Source of the DNA: Heterohyrax brucei | Taxonomy: Eukaryota > Chordata > Mammalia > Hyracoidea > Procaviidae | NCBI GenBank assembly: GCA_028571685.1 | Contig: CM053146.1 | Location: 68,543,431 to 68,607,430 of the forward strand | Length of the DNA stretch: 64,000 bases | Direction of reading: 5' to 3' | Part shown: one piece after another, positions 11,123 to 22,445 of the stretch | Layout: every line of letters begins with the position of its first letter | How positions within the stretch are numbered: position 1 is the first letter of the stretch | Translations under genes and position numbers: made by a program | Notes under the pieces: generated by a model | Database searches by the model: none | The model's input: only the letters and a program-made list of their open reading frames with translations | Told to the model about the DNA's origin: nothing

Positions 11123-11672
11123 TGAGGACTGCTGATTAAGTTCACAAACTCATCCTAGAAAAAAGTGCTACGTGCTTCATTGCTGAATACCACTATTGTC
11201 ACCTTCAAAGTAATCCCCCTGGGAAGCTGTGCACTGCTGCCAGTTCCTAGCTCACCCTTTAAAGCAACATTGGAACTCTTTTTCTGGAATGGGCATCAGA
11301 GCTGTTGTCCCTTGATGTCCTGAATGTCATCAAAATGTCTTCCTTTCAAGATTTCCTTTATCTTCAGGTAAAGAAAAAAGTCAATGGGGGCCAAATCAGG
11401 TGAGTACGGAGGGTGTTGCCAGGCAGTTGTTTGTTTACTGGCTAAAAACTCCCTCACAGACAACTATACAATTAAGTTTGCAAACTTGCAACCTTGTTGC
11501 TGTGCAAAATGGCTTACCAGAAAGAGTTCAAAAATTGTTTTGAAGAGTGGACTAAGCGCTGGTGTAGGTGCATAGCTTCCCAAAGGGAGTATTTAGAAGG
11601 TGATCATAGTAATATTCAGCAAGGAGGTATGTAACAGTAGAACATATAAGTTTGTGGACTTGTCAGACCTCA
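11123..11672 (-). mobile_element. Palindromic mariner-derived MITE, copy 3
   Basis: 550 bp bounded by TA on both sides (11121-11122 and 11673-11674). The ends are tgaggactgctgattaagtt and the reverse complement of gtggacttgtcagacctca. The arms (about 11123-11295 and 11505-11672) are inverted copies. The core codes on the minus strand for transposase C-terminal sequence with disruptions. This copy and 21889-22441 show the boundaries best. Confidence 0.88.
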
Positions 11673-11689
11673 TAGACAGCATATACTAA

Positions 11690-11910
11690 GTGTCATCATG
11701 GAGTCGGTGTTAACAAACATTAGCATTTAAAAAGTGCTTACTATGTGCCAAATGTACCTAGGATATAGACACTGTTACCATCTCATTTCACTACGAGGAA
11801 ACCAAAGTTCAGAAATTTTAAATTAATCAAATATTAAGCTATAGAGCTGCTATAAATGCAGATGTTTAGATTCAGAGTCTGTGCTCTTAACTTTCCTGAT
11901 ATACCTCTAT
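11690..11910 (-). mobile_element. MIR SINE, antisense
   Basis: Antisense MIR landmarks: gtgcttactatgtgccaaat, acgaggaaaccaaagttcag, a degraded gagctgctataaatg, and agagtctgtgctcttaact. Confidence 0.7.
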
Positions 11911-12710
11911 AGTGTTTCAGGCTGCAACAAGAGTTCAGCAGTAAGACACTTCTCTCCAAGAACCCTTAAAAAATCTCTTTCTTTCTAAAGGATGCACTAA
12001 TTCAAGTGAACTGGAAGGAACAGGAGACTTGAATACATTTAGAGTCAGAAAGTGTTTCAGGCGAATGTGAAAGGCTAGAGGATAGAACAGTCCTTGCAGT
12101 ATTTGGGAGACACTGGCTTAAGTGGAGGTATTACATGACAGCATAATTATAGCGAGAGAAATCACTGCAGAGGGTTCAAAAGTGTGAGTTATATTCTCAA
12201 CATGTGGTCCCACATTTATGACAATGAAAAATCAAGATAGGAAATGGAATGCCTGCGTGAAAAACTGCTTCCTTTGCTGTAAGACCAGAACAACCGAATG
12301 GTTTCTGAACATTTTGATCAAAGATTGTATAAGAGAATCCTACTCAATAGGGGGGAAAATGAAGAGTAGAACATTAATATCTTATCAGGTGTTCTGGAGC
12401 CATGAAAGCTGGATGAGCCCCTGAAATTACTGCCCTACAATAATGCTTAAGCTTTGAAAAATATCTGCCTTGAGCATTGTGCTCGTTTAAGATCTGTCTC
12501 TACAGGATCAAGTTGACAATAATAGCTTGAAAGATTAGATAGGAACCTTGCAAGATAGGAGGTTCATGTTAACAGGAGGGGTGAATGGTTGCATAACTCG
12601 AAGAAAGTAATCAATATCACTGAAATGTACATGTAGAAACTTGACTTGGTAAATGTTTCTGCTAGCTATGTCCTAAAAAAGTAAGCAAAATAAATTATTT
12701 AAAAAAATCA
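11911..12710. other. Unassigned sequence
   Basis: No recognised repeat or exon in about 800 bp. Confidence 0.5.
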
Positions 12711-12815
12711 GTCATTGGAAACTGTGGAGCACAGTTCTACTCGGACATGCATAGGGCCACAGGGAGCTGGAATTAATTTGATAGCAACTGGCTTTGGGTA
12801 CTGGTTTTATTGTTA
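12711..12815 (+). mobile_element. AfroSINE, 5'-truncated
   Basis: Plus orientation, 3' half only: ggaaactgtggagcacagtt through gctggaattaatttgatagc to a T/G-rich tail. Confidence 0.7.
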
Positions 12816-12914
12816 GTAACCGAGTTACAACAGTTCTTGGTTTTTAGAACATTTAATGTTTGGAATTGCAATGAGGGACTATGAACTTGCATTGCACAGT
12901 GGTTCAATTACTTA

Positions 12915-12995
12915 ATTATATTTCTAGGGCTGCCATAAAAAATTACCCTAGATGTGATGGTTTAAAACAACACAAATTTATTGTCTTGCAATTTT
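12915..12995 (-). mobile_element. MLT1-like LTR, part 1 (split by L1)
   Basis: Antisense 3' end of an old MaLR LTR (ctagggctgccataaaaaat, ttaaaacaacacaaatttat). The continuation lies at 16534-16893 beyond the L1. Confidence 0.7.
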
Positions 12996-14070
12996 GATCT
13001 TTTAAAAAAACAACTTCTGGTTTTGTCAGTTTTTCAATCATCTATTTCTGATTCATTTTGTTTTTCTCTAATCTTTGTTACCTGTTTTCTTCTGGTGCCT
13101 GAGGGGTTGCTCATTTGCTCTCTTTTTGCTTGTTCAAGTTATAGGGTTAGTTCTTTGGTTTTAATCCTTTCGTCCTTTAAGATATATGCATTTATAGAGA
13201 TAAACTGACCTCTATGCACTGTTTTTGTTGTATCCCACAGGTTCTGGTAATCCTACCATTTGAATCCGTAAATTTCTTCATTTTGTCCTTGATTTCCTCT
13301 CTGACCCACGGCTTTTTGAGCAAGGTGTTGTTCAGTTTCCATAGTTGCAATTTCTATGTTTTTTCTGCTATTGATTTTGACTTTTATGGCTGTATGGTCC
13401 AAGAAGACGCTTTGCAATAATTCAGTGGTTTGGATTTTGTTGAGATTTGCTTTATGTCCTAACACATGGTCTATTCTGGAAAATGTTTCATGTGAACTGG
13501 AGAGGAAGGTGCAGTTATCTGTTGATGGATAAAATGCTCTGTATATGTCAATGAGGTCTAACTGGTTGTCACAATAACATCTTCTGTGTGTTTACTGAGC
13601 TTTTTTTTAGATGATCTGTCCATTGCTGGAAGTGGAGTGTTGAAGCCTCCAACTATTATTTTGGAGTGATTTATTTCATTTTTCAGTGTAGTCAGTGTTT
13701 CTTTGATAAACTAGTATTGGGTGCATAAATATTTAACATTGTTAAGTCCTGTTTATGTATTGGTCAATAGGTAGGGGCCGTCCTTGTCCACAATGGTGGA
13801 TTTTACATTAAAATCAATTCTATCTGAGATTAGCATTGCCACACCTGCTATTCTTTGTATATTGTTAACTTGGTATATATTATCCCATACTTTAAGTTTC
13901 AATTTGTTCATATCTTTAAGCCTAAGATGTGTTTCTTGTAAGCAGCATGCAGACAGGTTGTGTCTTTTGATCCAAAATGTCACTTATTGTCCCTTTATTG
14001 GAGCATTCTGTCTGTTTACATTCACTGTAGTTGTTGAAAGGTATGTGTTTAGTGCTGTCATTTTGACATA
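12996..14070 (-). pseudogene. L1 ORF2 endonuclease remnant
   Basis: The minus-strand translation shows an N-terminal NAPIK-like motif, then the endonuclease active-site region CCLQETHLR (glutamate in QETH) and AGVAMLISDRIDF at 13753-13983. Downstream at 13253-13465 comes MLGHKANLNKIQ..., which covers the catalytic DH region near the endonuclease C-terminus. Stops and frameshifts interrupt it. The coding part ends within the linker before RT motif 1, so neither polymerase nor C-terminal domain is present. Confidence 0.8.
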
Positions 14071-14199
14071 TTTATCTTTGTGTTGGTGTTTTCTTTGTTG
14101 CTCTTAATATTCTGTTCTGGGTCATTTTTCTCTATGGGTTGACTTTCCATCTTTTCAGTGTTGGTTTTGTGTTTGCTGAGACTCTTGTGCTACATTCCT

Positions 14200-15390
14200 T
14201 GTTTTGGTATGTTGCGTTGTTATTGTGCTTTGCAGCTGCCCCTGTGATCCCTCTTAATATTCTAAGTTTGAACCCAATTTTAACTTCTGCATATCTTTTT
14301 AACTTCTCCATCTGAAAGGACTATAACTACTATAGTATATCCCTTTTTATAGTGTGATGGTGTCACAGTTGTCGTGATATGATCACTGGTTCCCTTCTTT
14401 TAATATTATGGCTTTGATTGAGATTTGTGCCTTCCCTGAGTAGGTTTCTGGATGTTGGGTCCCGTTTTGTCCCCTTACATATATGCTTAATGGTTTTGTT
14501 TTTCTAAGCAAAGAGCTTCTTTCAGTGTTTCTTGTAGTTTTGGTTTGGTTTTTTACAAAGTCTCTAAGCTTCTGTTTATCTGTGAATGTCTTAATCTCAT
14601 CTTCATATTTGAGAGATAGTTTTGCAGGATATATATTTCCTGGTTAAAAGTTTTTCTCCTTCAAGGGTCTGAATGTGTCATCCTACTGCCTCCTTGCCGA
14701 CAGCATTTCTGCCAAGAAGTCAGATGAAAGCCTATGGGGTTTGCCTCTGAATATTAGCTTTGCTTTGATTCTCACTACCTTTAAGAGTTTGTACTTATGT
14801 TTTGTTTTATTAAGCTTGATTATAACATGTCTTGGTGTCTTTCTCTTGGGGTCTAGTTTTTGTGGTGTTTGGTATGTGTCTTAGATATTTATGTTCTCTT
14901 CTTTCATCATTTCAGGGAAATTTTCTGTCAGCAACTCAACAACAATATTCTCTGTGTTTTCAGCTATCCCTCCCTGTTCAGGAACTCCAGTTAATTGTAG
15001 ATTATTCCTCTTGATAAAGTCCCACATGTTTCTTCATGCTTTTTCAGTTTTCTTGTTCCTTTTCTGTGATTTCTCCTCATAAATGCTAGTGTCAGTTGCT
15101 CTGTCCTCAAGGTCATTAAGTCTGACTTCTATATCCTCAATTCTGTTCTTTTGACATTGGATTAAATTGTCTAATTTTGTAATTTTGTTATTGATCTGCT
15201 GGATTTCAGAACGTTGATGTTCCATCAGTTCAAACAGCTTGTTTAATTTTTCATTTTGTTCTGTCACATTTTATTTAATCTCTAGGAGAGCTCTCTGCAT
15301 AATTCTTTTGTACTCTACTTCTGATAGTTTCAGAAAGGCTCCTTCATCTGAGAAAGTTTTTGTTTATTTTGGGAGTCTCCATGAGTTGGA
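14200..15390 (-). pseudogene. L1 ORF1 remnant
   Basis: The minus-strand segment at 15034-15267 encodes a heptad-rich coiled coil (LFELMEHQRSEIQQINNKI, then IEDIEVRLNDLEDRA), typical of the ORF1p trimerisation domain. The RNA-recognition and C-terminal portions follow with stops down to about 14200. A short tail insertion sits at 15377-15420 near the ORF1 N-terminus. Confidence 0.75.
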
Positions 15391-15420
15391 TCCGACTTGA
15401 CAGCACTTGGCTTTTTGGCT
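15377..15420 (+). mobile_element. Ultra-short RTE/SINE tail insertion (44 bp)
   Basis: The insert contains gttggatccgacttgacagc followed by acttggctttttggct, the 3' end of an RTE/AfroSINE-type tail. It is bounded by direct repeats tattttgggagt (15365-15376) and tattttgagagt (15421-15432), 11/12 identical. The tail abuts the downstream repeat, as target-primed retrotransposition predicts. Confidence 0.75.
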
Positions 15421-16533
15421 TATTTTGAGAGTTTTCCAGAGACATGTTGGGTTGTTTTTTTAATTGTTAGCAATGAGCTGTTACCTTCAGGCCATCGAGA
15501 TGCTGTTTAATTTCTCTGGTGTTACCTCAACAAGAGCTGAGGCATAGTTCTGAGAAGGGATTTGGTTACCAGCTGCCTCTGTGAACTCTAGAGACTGGCT
15601 TCAGTGGACTCTCTGGGGGGCAGGCTCTGCCTCCTATCTGGCAAAGAAAGCTCCTTACTTGTGGAGTCACTGGGGGCCCATCAACTGACACTGTGATGTA
15701 GGCCAGTAAAGACTGGGAGAGATACTGTTGGGCTGCTCAGCAATTATTTCTCTAGGCAGTCTTATTTTAAAAAGCTAAAAACCATCAGTCAGACCATCAG
15801 CTGTGGCAGGCCCCACCTTCTGGCTGACAACAGAAGCACCTTTTCAGCCATCCCCACATGCTATGATGTAGTTAAAAGTAGAGAGGGGCTGTGGCCCTGA
15901 TACCAACCTCAGCTGGGCTCTATCCATAAGGTAACACTGTGCTAAACACAGCCTTTCTGCTGGCAAAGTGCTCCCCAGACTGGCACTGCCTCCCAGTCTG
16001 GGAATCTGCCCCTGCTGAGGCCTCTGGTTGGGTGACTCCACTACTAGCTGACCAAGATGGTGTTCTAATCAAGCTGCTCCTCCTGCTGAGAAACAGCAGA
16101 CTCTAAGGTGGAGCTCAGAAAAGAGGGTGGAGGGGCTGTGGTGCCCTCACTCCATCACCAGGCTCTCAAAATTTGGCTATTCCACACACTGTCTCTCCAC
16201 AGTACCACACACTGCTCACTGCAGCACTGCAGCTCAGTGTATATGCTGGCTAATTGCCATCCCTCACCTGCTGGCCAATTGAAAGAAAAAAAAATTAAAG
16301 CACCAGTAATTGCAGTGCACCTGAGTGGTGAGTCAGCAAGAGCAAGGCTCAGTGAGAGATGGGGAGTTTCCCATTTAGTAGCATGTAGTCCAATCTGACA
16401 ATCCTATGCCATGTCCTAGGGCTCACTGGATGTCCAGAATGCTCCATTCAATTATCAACTCAGGCCTTAGTTTTCAGAGGGAATTAAGGAGATGTGTGTC
16501 TATTCTGCCATCTTGGCTCAGTCCCCTTCTGAC

Positions 16534-16893
16534 TTGTCTTACAATTCTGGATGCTAGAAATCTGAGTTCTGCTGTTAGTAAGCTCATGTTCTCTCTGGAG
16601 GCAATTAAAGAAGTTCCTTCTTATCTCTCCTAGCTTCATTGATTTATGACTGCAATAACTCCAGTTTCTACCTTTGTTTTCTTTTGGTCATTTTTAATCT
16701 GTGCATCTGCCTTTATTGCTTCTCTTTTTATAAGGACATGAGTTATATTGGATTAAGGCCCACCCTACTCTAGTAGCTCATGCTAACTAATTATATATGT
16801 GAGCACCCTATTTACAAATAAGTTCACATTTACAGGTACCAGGGGTTAGAACATCAACATAATTTTTGAGGGATATAGTTTAACCCATAGCAC
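16534..16893 (-). mobile_element. MLT1-like LTR, part 2
   Basis: Continuation of the LTR at 12915-12995: acaattctggatgctagaaa through ggattaaggcccaccctact to ggatatagtttaacccatag. Confidence 0.7.
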
Positions 16894-16983
16894 TGTGAAT
16901 TTTGGGCCAGTTTCTTAATATTTCTGTACCACATCCTCATCATTAAAATGAAGACAATACTAATACATACCTCACAGTGTTAT
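16894..16983 (+). mobile_element. MIR SINE, 3' part, split by LTR
   Basis: Plus-strand MIR tail: tgggccagtttcttaatatt, ctcatcattaaaatgaagac, acctcacagtgttat. It is interrupted by an LTR at 16984 and appears to resume at 17481-17520 (gttattattagggc, gtaggtgcccagta). Confidence 0.65.
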
Positions 16984-17480
16984 TGTTGTGGATTAAATTG
17001 TGTAACCCCTCAAATATGTGTAGTGATTTGGCTAGGCCATGATTTTTGGTATTGTGTGACATTCCTGTATGCTATAAATTCTGCCTCTATGGTGTTAATG
17101 AGGGGGGTATGGGTGGCAGTTGTGTTGTTGGGGCAGGACTCAAAGTGTAAGTTTGTATTGTGCCTCAGGACAATCTCTTGAAATATAAAAGAGAGAAGCT
17201 AGCAGAGAGAAGTGGGCACTGCATACCACCAAGAAGCAGTGCCAGGAGCAGAAAGTGTCCTTTTAAAAGGATCCAGGGTTTCTGTGCCTCGTAAGCTCTC
17301 AGTCCAGAGGAAGATTAACAACAAGGACCTTTCTCCAGAGCCAACAAATAAGACTTTTCCTGGAGCTGATGCCCTGAATTTGGACTTCCAGCCTACGACA
17401 CTGTGACAGAGTAAAATTTCTCTTATTAAAACTGTCTACTTGTGGTATTTCTGTTACAGCAGCACTAGATGACTGAAACA
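16984..17480 (+). mobile_element. Solo LTR, ERVL/MaLR-like family
   Basis: Begins TG (tgttgtggattaaattgtgt) and ends CA (actagatgactgaaaca). Flanked by the perfect 5-bp duplication gttat (16979-16983 and 17481-17485). Carries the family 3' motif tatttctgttacagcagcac. No internal retroviral sequence. Confidence 0.85.
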
Positions 17481-17545
17481 GTTATTATTAGGGCATATCG
17501 AGTAGGTGCCCAGTATAGAGTCAGTGTCATGTAAATGTAAACTGG

Positions 17546-18058
17546 TGTCTTGGATTGAATTGTGTCCCTCCAAAAGATGTACAGAAACTTTGCTGGGCTG
17601 TGATTAGCAGTGTTGTGTGATTGTCCACCATTTTGTGATTTTCCTAAGCTGTAAATCCTAATCTCTGCCTGTGGGTAATAGATAGGATTCTGTTAAAAGA
17701 GGATTAGGGTAGGACTGCTACACCTATCCTAAGGGAGTTTCCCTGGAATGTGGCTTATACCACCGTCTTGTAAGAGATAAAAGGAAGGGGAAGCAAGCAG
17801 AGAATTGGAAACTTCATACCACTAAGAAAGTGGCACCAGTAGTAGAGCACCTATTTCAGACCTGAGGTTCTCATGCCAAGATGCTCTCTGACCAAAGACT
17901 AATATGACACAAGGGTCATATTAGTCACAAAGCCAACAAAGAGGGAAAGCCATCCCCTGGAGTAGACACCCTGAATTCAGACTTGTAGCCTGCTGGACTA
18001 CGTAAGAATAAACTTTTCTTCGTTAAGGAATGCACTCATGGTATTTTTGACTAAAACA
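17546..18058 (+). mobile_element. Solo LTR, same family, second copy
   Basis: Begins tgtcttggattgaattgtgt and ends tttttgactaaaaca. Flanks actgg/actga match in 4 of 5 bases. It is parallel to the LTR ending at 17480, but the different duplications argue for two separate solo LTRs. A short inverted repeat (gggtcatattagt) lies near 17910. Confidence 0.8.
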
Positions 18059-18519
18059 ACTGACAAACTCTTTTGTCTAGCTTCTGGTATTAGTGTCCCC
18101 TAATCAAGTACCTCCCAGACAGATTGGGATGTCAGAGAAGGAATCATAGTTTGGGGATTTATTTCCTCACTGTACAGTGGCAAGTGTGGGAGAAGATGGG
18201 TTTTCTGAAGGAAGCATGATAGAAAATGTTATTTGTCAAGAATCAAGTGGTCAAGCAGATGAGAGAGAGAAGTCCAAGTGGCAACCAGAAAGTCACAAGG
18301 AGAACATGGAACTTGAAGTGTCTCTAAACTTTGATTGAATGAATAGTAATGAAGAAAGGAAGCAAGAAGAGATAATGAAACAAGAGAAATCACAGAAAGT
18401 TAAAGACAAGAAGAAATATTTTTAAAATCCCTTTAAGGGATCTTGGTTTGACAGAAGGCACTTCGTTTCTATAGGACTCGCTTTTCAGAATATAGTATTT
18501 TTTGAGCCTCAACTTTCTG
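18059..18519. other. Unassigned sequence
   Basis: No recognised repeat or exon. Confidence 0.5.
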
Positions 18520-18730
18520 CCAGTCACATTCTCATGAATTTCTCTTTGACATACATAACACCCTCTCAAGTAGGTTTTATTATCCACAGTTTTATTATTT
18601 GAGAAATAGAAGCTGGTAGGATAAATAAAATATCTAATACCTAAAGAGAGTACCTAATAATTGGTGAAGCTATGATTCAAACTCGGGGCTAATTATTCTA
18701 CATCTAGCTATTTCAATCACTTTATGAAAC
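18520..18730 (-). mobile_element. MIR SINE, antisense, diverged
   Basis: Antisense order: ctcaagtaggttttattatc, atttgagaaatagaagctgg, ttggtgaagctatgattcaa, actcggggctaat. Confidence 0.6.
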
Positions 18731-19719
18731 CATATCAAACAAAAAATTGGTACCTCAGAAGTAGTGTAATGTTTATGCTGCAGGCATAATAATTTTGCAT
18801 TCACGCTTCTTCCCCTCCGTGGAAAGACGAGTAATCTACACCTGTTGTCTCTATTCCTTGTCTTTACCTACTCTTCAGTATACTCTATCTTCCACCCACA
18901 GGACATCTCTAAACTGCTCTTAATAGTACAAAGTGGGTCTTATGCATGTCCAACTCCAATGGATACCATTGCTTCCACATACTATTTAATACCCCAACAG
19001 TAGTCAACATAGTTAATTATTTTCTCTTTCAAAAAACATTTTGTTTTCATTGTGGTTTGCATTTACACAGTGTTCCTGTTGACTCTCTAACTGTGCCTTG
19101 CCATTTTTATTTCTGTCTTCATCTCCTTTAGCCACCTTTAAATATTAAGATTCCATAAGGACAGGGTTCTAGGACCTCTTTGATTCTCACTTTTCATTTA
19201 TTCACTAGAAACAGTACCACCTATTCACATGCTACAGTAACTACTTGTTAGCATTTAGAAAATTTTCCTACCTCACGTTTCCAACTGTCTGTTGAATAGC
19301 TCCGTTTAGATATGTTACAAATGCCTTAAACTTCAGATGCCCAAGATGTAATTTACCACCTTTTACGCAAACCGTTTCCTACTTCTGTTTTACCAGTCTA
19401 CTCCAAGTCACCATCTCATCTGGACCATTGTGATGATGTTCTATCTGGTCTCTTCATTTTTGTGACTACTACTGGTTAGAAAACAAAAACTTACTAACAG
19501 TAACAGGCTTTCTGAACCAATGGCAAAAACTAAATGAAAAGAGAATAATAAAATAACAACAAAAATACTATTTCAGTATCCTCAATAACTATTTTCCTTT
19601 CTTCCCCCTTTCAACTCAAAAAAGAAATTTCTAAGACATACAGAGCTAGATACAATGCTTCTCATTCTATCTCTTTTTCATAATTTTATGTGCAAAAAGT
19701 AGTCCAATTATAATTTTTC
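18731..19719. other. Unassigned sequence
   Basis: About 1 kb without a recognised feature. Pyrimidine-rich stretches near 19560-19610 only. Confidence 0.5.
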
Positions 19720-19960
19720 ACTTTATTCATTCAATAAATATTTATTGATTAAACATCATGTTCAAAAGCTTATACTAGGTGCTGAAGATACAATAGTAGT
19801 GAGCATGGCAAACGTACTCTCTGCCTTCTGATGCTTGTATTCTGGAAGAAACAGCCAACAGACAGATAAAATGACGTGGGTAACGCTGTGTATTGTTGTG
19901 AGGGAGAAATTAAGGTACTGTGATAGTGTGAGAGGATAGCTGGTTGTTTTATAAGAGTTA
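19720..19960 (+). mobile_element. Ancient mammalian interspersed repeat, unnamed
   Basis: Contains the widespread old-repeat phrases ttcattcaataaatatttat, actaggtgctgaagatacaa and gaacaaacagat-like motifs in degraded form. I recognise the pattern but cannot assign the family with confidence. Confidence 0.45.
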
Positions 19961-20119
19961 GAAACAGCACTTCTGAGATGAACCTTGTGTAAGTGTCAGC
20001 CAGATGAATATCAGAGAAAGCAGTATTTCAGGAAGAAGGAAAAAATTGCAAAGGTATTAATGTGGAAAAAGTACAATCCATCTGTGGAACTGAAGCTGGC
20101 CAATATAGCAAGTAAATTA

Positions 20120-20640
20120 GGTTGATATAGTAGGTTGAGTTATTGCCTCCAAGTATCCGCCCCTCTATTCTCATTGTCGTGTAATACAGCATTTATTTCC
20201 ACAAAAGCCAGAGTACACTCTCACGTTCTTGACTTTACATTCAGCTGTGTGACTTTCTTTACCCAATGGAACACAGATGGAATGGCATTATGCCAATTCT
20301 AAATCTAGACCTTGTGAAACATGTGTGGTTTTTTTGATCCCTTGCACCTCTGTCACCTTCTTGAGAAGCTGATGCTCTATATAGCCCACTAGTACAAGAA
20401 GGATGAGAGGCATACGAAGCAGAGCCTCCAGGCTCTTTGCTGAACATCAGATTGAAGAAAAGTTGCCCAGCTATGTCTGCCTAGGTGCTTTGCCTCCAGT
20501 CCATGTGCAAATGCACAAACTGAGTTGAGATCTACACAGTCTCTTCACAAAGCCCCCAGTCATATGAGAAATACGTGCTTATTATTATACAACACTAAGA
20601 TTTTTCAGATGTTTGTTGTGGAGTAACAGTCAACATAGTT
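20120..20640 (+). mobile_element. Possible LTR remnant, family unknown
   Basis: The overall arrangement resembles an old LTR: ttgagttattgcctccaagt near the start, a GC-richer middle, and attattatacaacactaaga near the end. The assignment is tentative. Confidence 0.3.
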
Positions 20641-21299
20641 GACAAAGGAGGAAAGCCAAAAACAGGCCTCATAGAAAATGTCAACATATTTTCATGAGGC
20701 AGAAGTGGATATCAAGTTACAGTGGCCAAAGCGATAAGAAAAAAAAAAGTAGTATCATGAAAGTCAACATAGAAAAGTTATTCATAAAGAAGGAATGTTT
20801 AACTGCGGCAAACTAAGCCAAATGAGTGAAATAAAGACTGAAAAATATCCATTGGATTGGAAAACATTGATGACCTTGACAAAGATAATTGAATAGAATG
20901 GCAAGGCTCAGAATGGATGGAGATGAAGAGTTAGTGGGAAATGGAGAAGTAAAGATTTTGTCTATAAATAACTCTTTCCTCAGGAGGTGTATTTGCTGTC
21001 AGTTTTAAATAACACACATCTTTCTTCCAACACATAATAGAGTAATTAGTTCTAGCCACATTGCTTCAATTTAAATTCAATAGAATTTTAAAGTTCTAAA
21101 AGTGTCTAAGCGGTTTCACAAGAGTGTATCTTTCACTGCCACACAAAACATTTTAAATTATTAAGCAGATACTCAGAGCATGTTATATAAAAATACTACA
21201 TTCTATGTGAAATTATTTATCAATAAAAATCACAATACTTATGAATGTTAGTATCATTAATTCAATTTGTGTAACAGTGAACAAAGCTTGATACAAACT
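20641..21299. other. Unassigned sequence
   Basis: AT-rich, with no recognised repeat or exon. Confidence 0.5.
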
Positions 21300-21372
21300 G
21301 CTGTTGTTGGGTGCTATGGAATTGGTTTTGACTCATAGCAATCCTGTGTATAACAGAACAAAACACTGCCTA
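21300..21372 (-). mobile_element. RTE LINE 3'-end fragment
   Basis: About 72 bp matching the start of the antisense RTE copy at 41695: ctgttgttgggtgctatgga, gactcatagcaatcctgtgt, acagaacaaaacactgcc. It abuts the 5' truncation point of the L1 at 21373. Confidence 0.75.
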
Positions 21373-21888
21373 GTAATAGAATTTACCATCCAGAAGGCTT
21401 CAATGGGGAATTCTACCAAACAGTCAAAAAAGAAGTTACACTAGTACTACTCAAACTGTTTTAGAATATGGAAAAGGAACTCATTCTACGAAGCTAGCAT
21501 AACCCTGATACCAAAATCAAAGATACCTCATAAAAGGAATATTATAGACCCATATAATTCATTAATATATATGAAAAATTTTCAACAAAATACTAGTCAA
21601 TAGAAGTCAGTGCCATCAACAAAACAAAACAAAACAAAACAACAACCAAAAAGCAAAAAAAAACTACTTCCCAACCAAGACCCATACCAAGTATGCAAAG
21701 ATGGTTCATCATTAGAAAATAAATCAGTGTAATCTACTATAAAAATAAAAGAACCACATGATAATCTCAAAAATATCAATTGACACAGGAAAGTCATTTG
21801 ACAAAGTTTAGAGCCTATTCCTGATAAAAACTCTCCATAAAATAAGTACAGAAAGGAAATTCCTCAACATAACATAGGGTATATATTA

Positions 21889-22441
21889 GGACCGACAAGT
21901 TTACTAGCTTATCCTATAAAAAGTGCTGCATATCTCATTGCTGAATATTCACTATGGTCACCTCCAAAGTACTCCCCTTGGGAAGCTATGCACTGATACC
22001 AGTGCCTAGCCCACCCTTTGAAGAAATTTTGGTATTCTTTTTCTGGAATGGCCATTAGAGCTGCCATTGTATTACTCTTGATGTCCTGAATGCCACTGAA
22101 ATAGCTTCCTTTCAATATTTCCTTTATGTTTGGGTAAAGAAAAAAGTCATTGGGGACCAGATCAGGTGAGTAGGGAGGGTGTTGCAATACAGCTATTTGT
22201 GTACTGTCTAAGAACTCCCTCCCAGACAACTATACAATTCAGTTTGTGAACTTACCACCATCCCACCATGAGCAGAGATTACTCCAGAAAGAATTCCAAA
22301 ATTGCTCTGAAGAGTGGACTAGGTGCTGGCATCAGTGCATAACTTCCAACGGGTAGTACTTCGAAGGTGATCATAGTGATATTCAACAATGAGGCATGTA
22401 GCACTCAGAACAATTAAGTTCATGGACTTAACTGTCAGACC
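21889..22441 (-). mobile_element. Palindromic mariner-derived MITE, copy 4
   Basis: 553 bp inside L1 ORF2, flanked by TA (21887-21888 and 22442-22443). The terminal repeats are ggaccgacaagtttac and the reverse complement of ggacttaactgtcagacc. The arms (about 21889-22055 and 22275-22441) are inverted copies. The L1 reads continuously across the element once it is removed, confirming the boundaries. Confidence 0.9.
21909..22229 (-). pseudogene. Mariner transposase C-terminal fragment
   Basis: The longest transposase remnant in the window (about 106 codons). It contains VREFL-like SGREFLDSTQIAVLQ, the signature HPPYSPDLVPNDFF with the third DD34D aspartate, then EKEYQNFFKGWARHWYQC and ASQGEYFGGDH, typical of mariner C-termini. 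The first two catalytic acids and the DNA-binding domain are absent. Confidence 0.85.
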
Positions 22442-22445
22442 TACT

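Larger units (their letters stand above)
12996..16533 (-). mobile_element. L1 LINE with intact 5' end, 3' half missing
   Basis: The element reads on the minus strand. Its start near 16526 has the L1 5' signature (ggggactgagccaagatggc). Next come a GC-richer 5' UTR (about 15400-16526), ORF1 remnants (about 14200-15390), the ORF2 endonuclease (about 13300-14070) and the post-endonuclease linker down to about 12996, where it stops before the RT. The flanks carry a 15-bp direct repeat, ttgtcttgcaatttt at 12981-12995 and ttgtcttacaattct at 16534-16548 (13/15 identical), inside an MLT1-like LTR. The piece therefore looks like one insertion rather than a later deletion. Confidence 0.85.

Noticed and set aside
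16979..18063. A short provirus with paired LTRs
   Set aside because: The two LTRs have different flanking duplications and no retroviral sequence between them.
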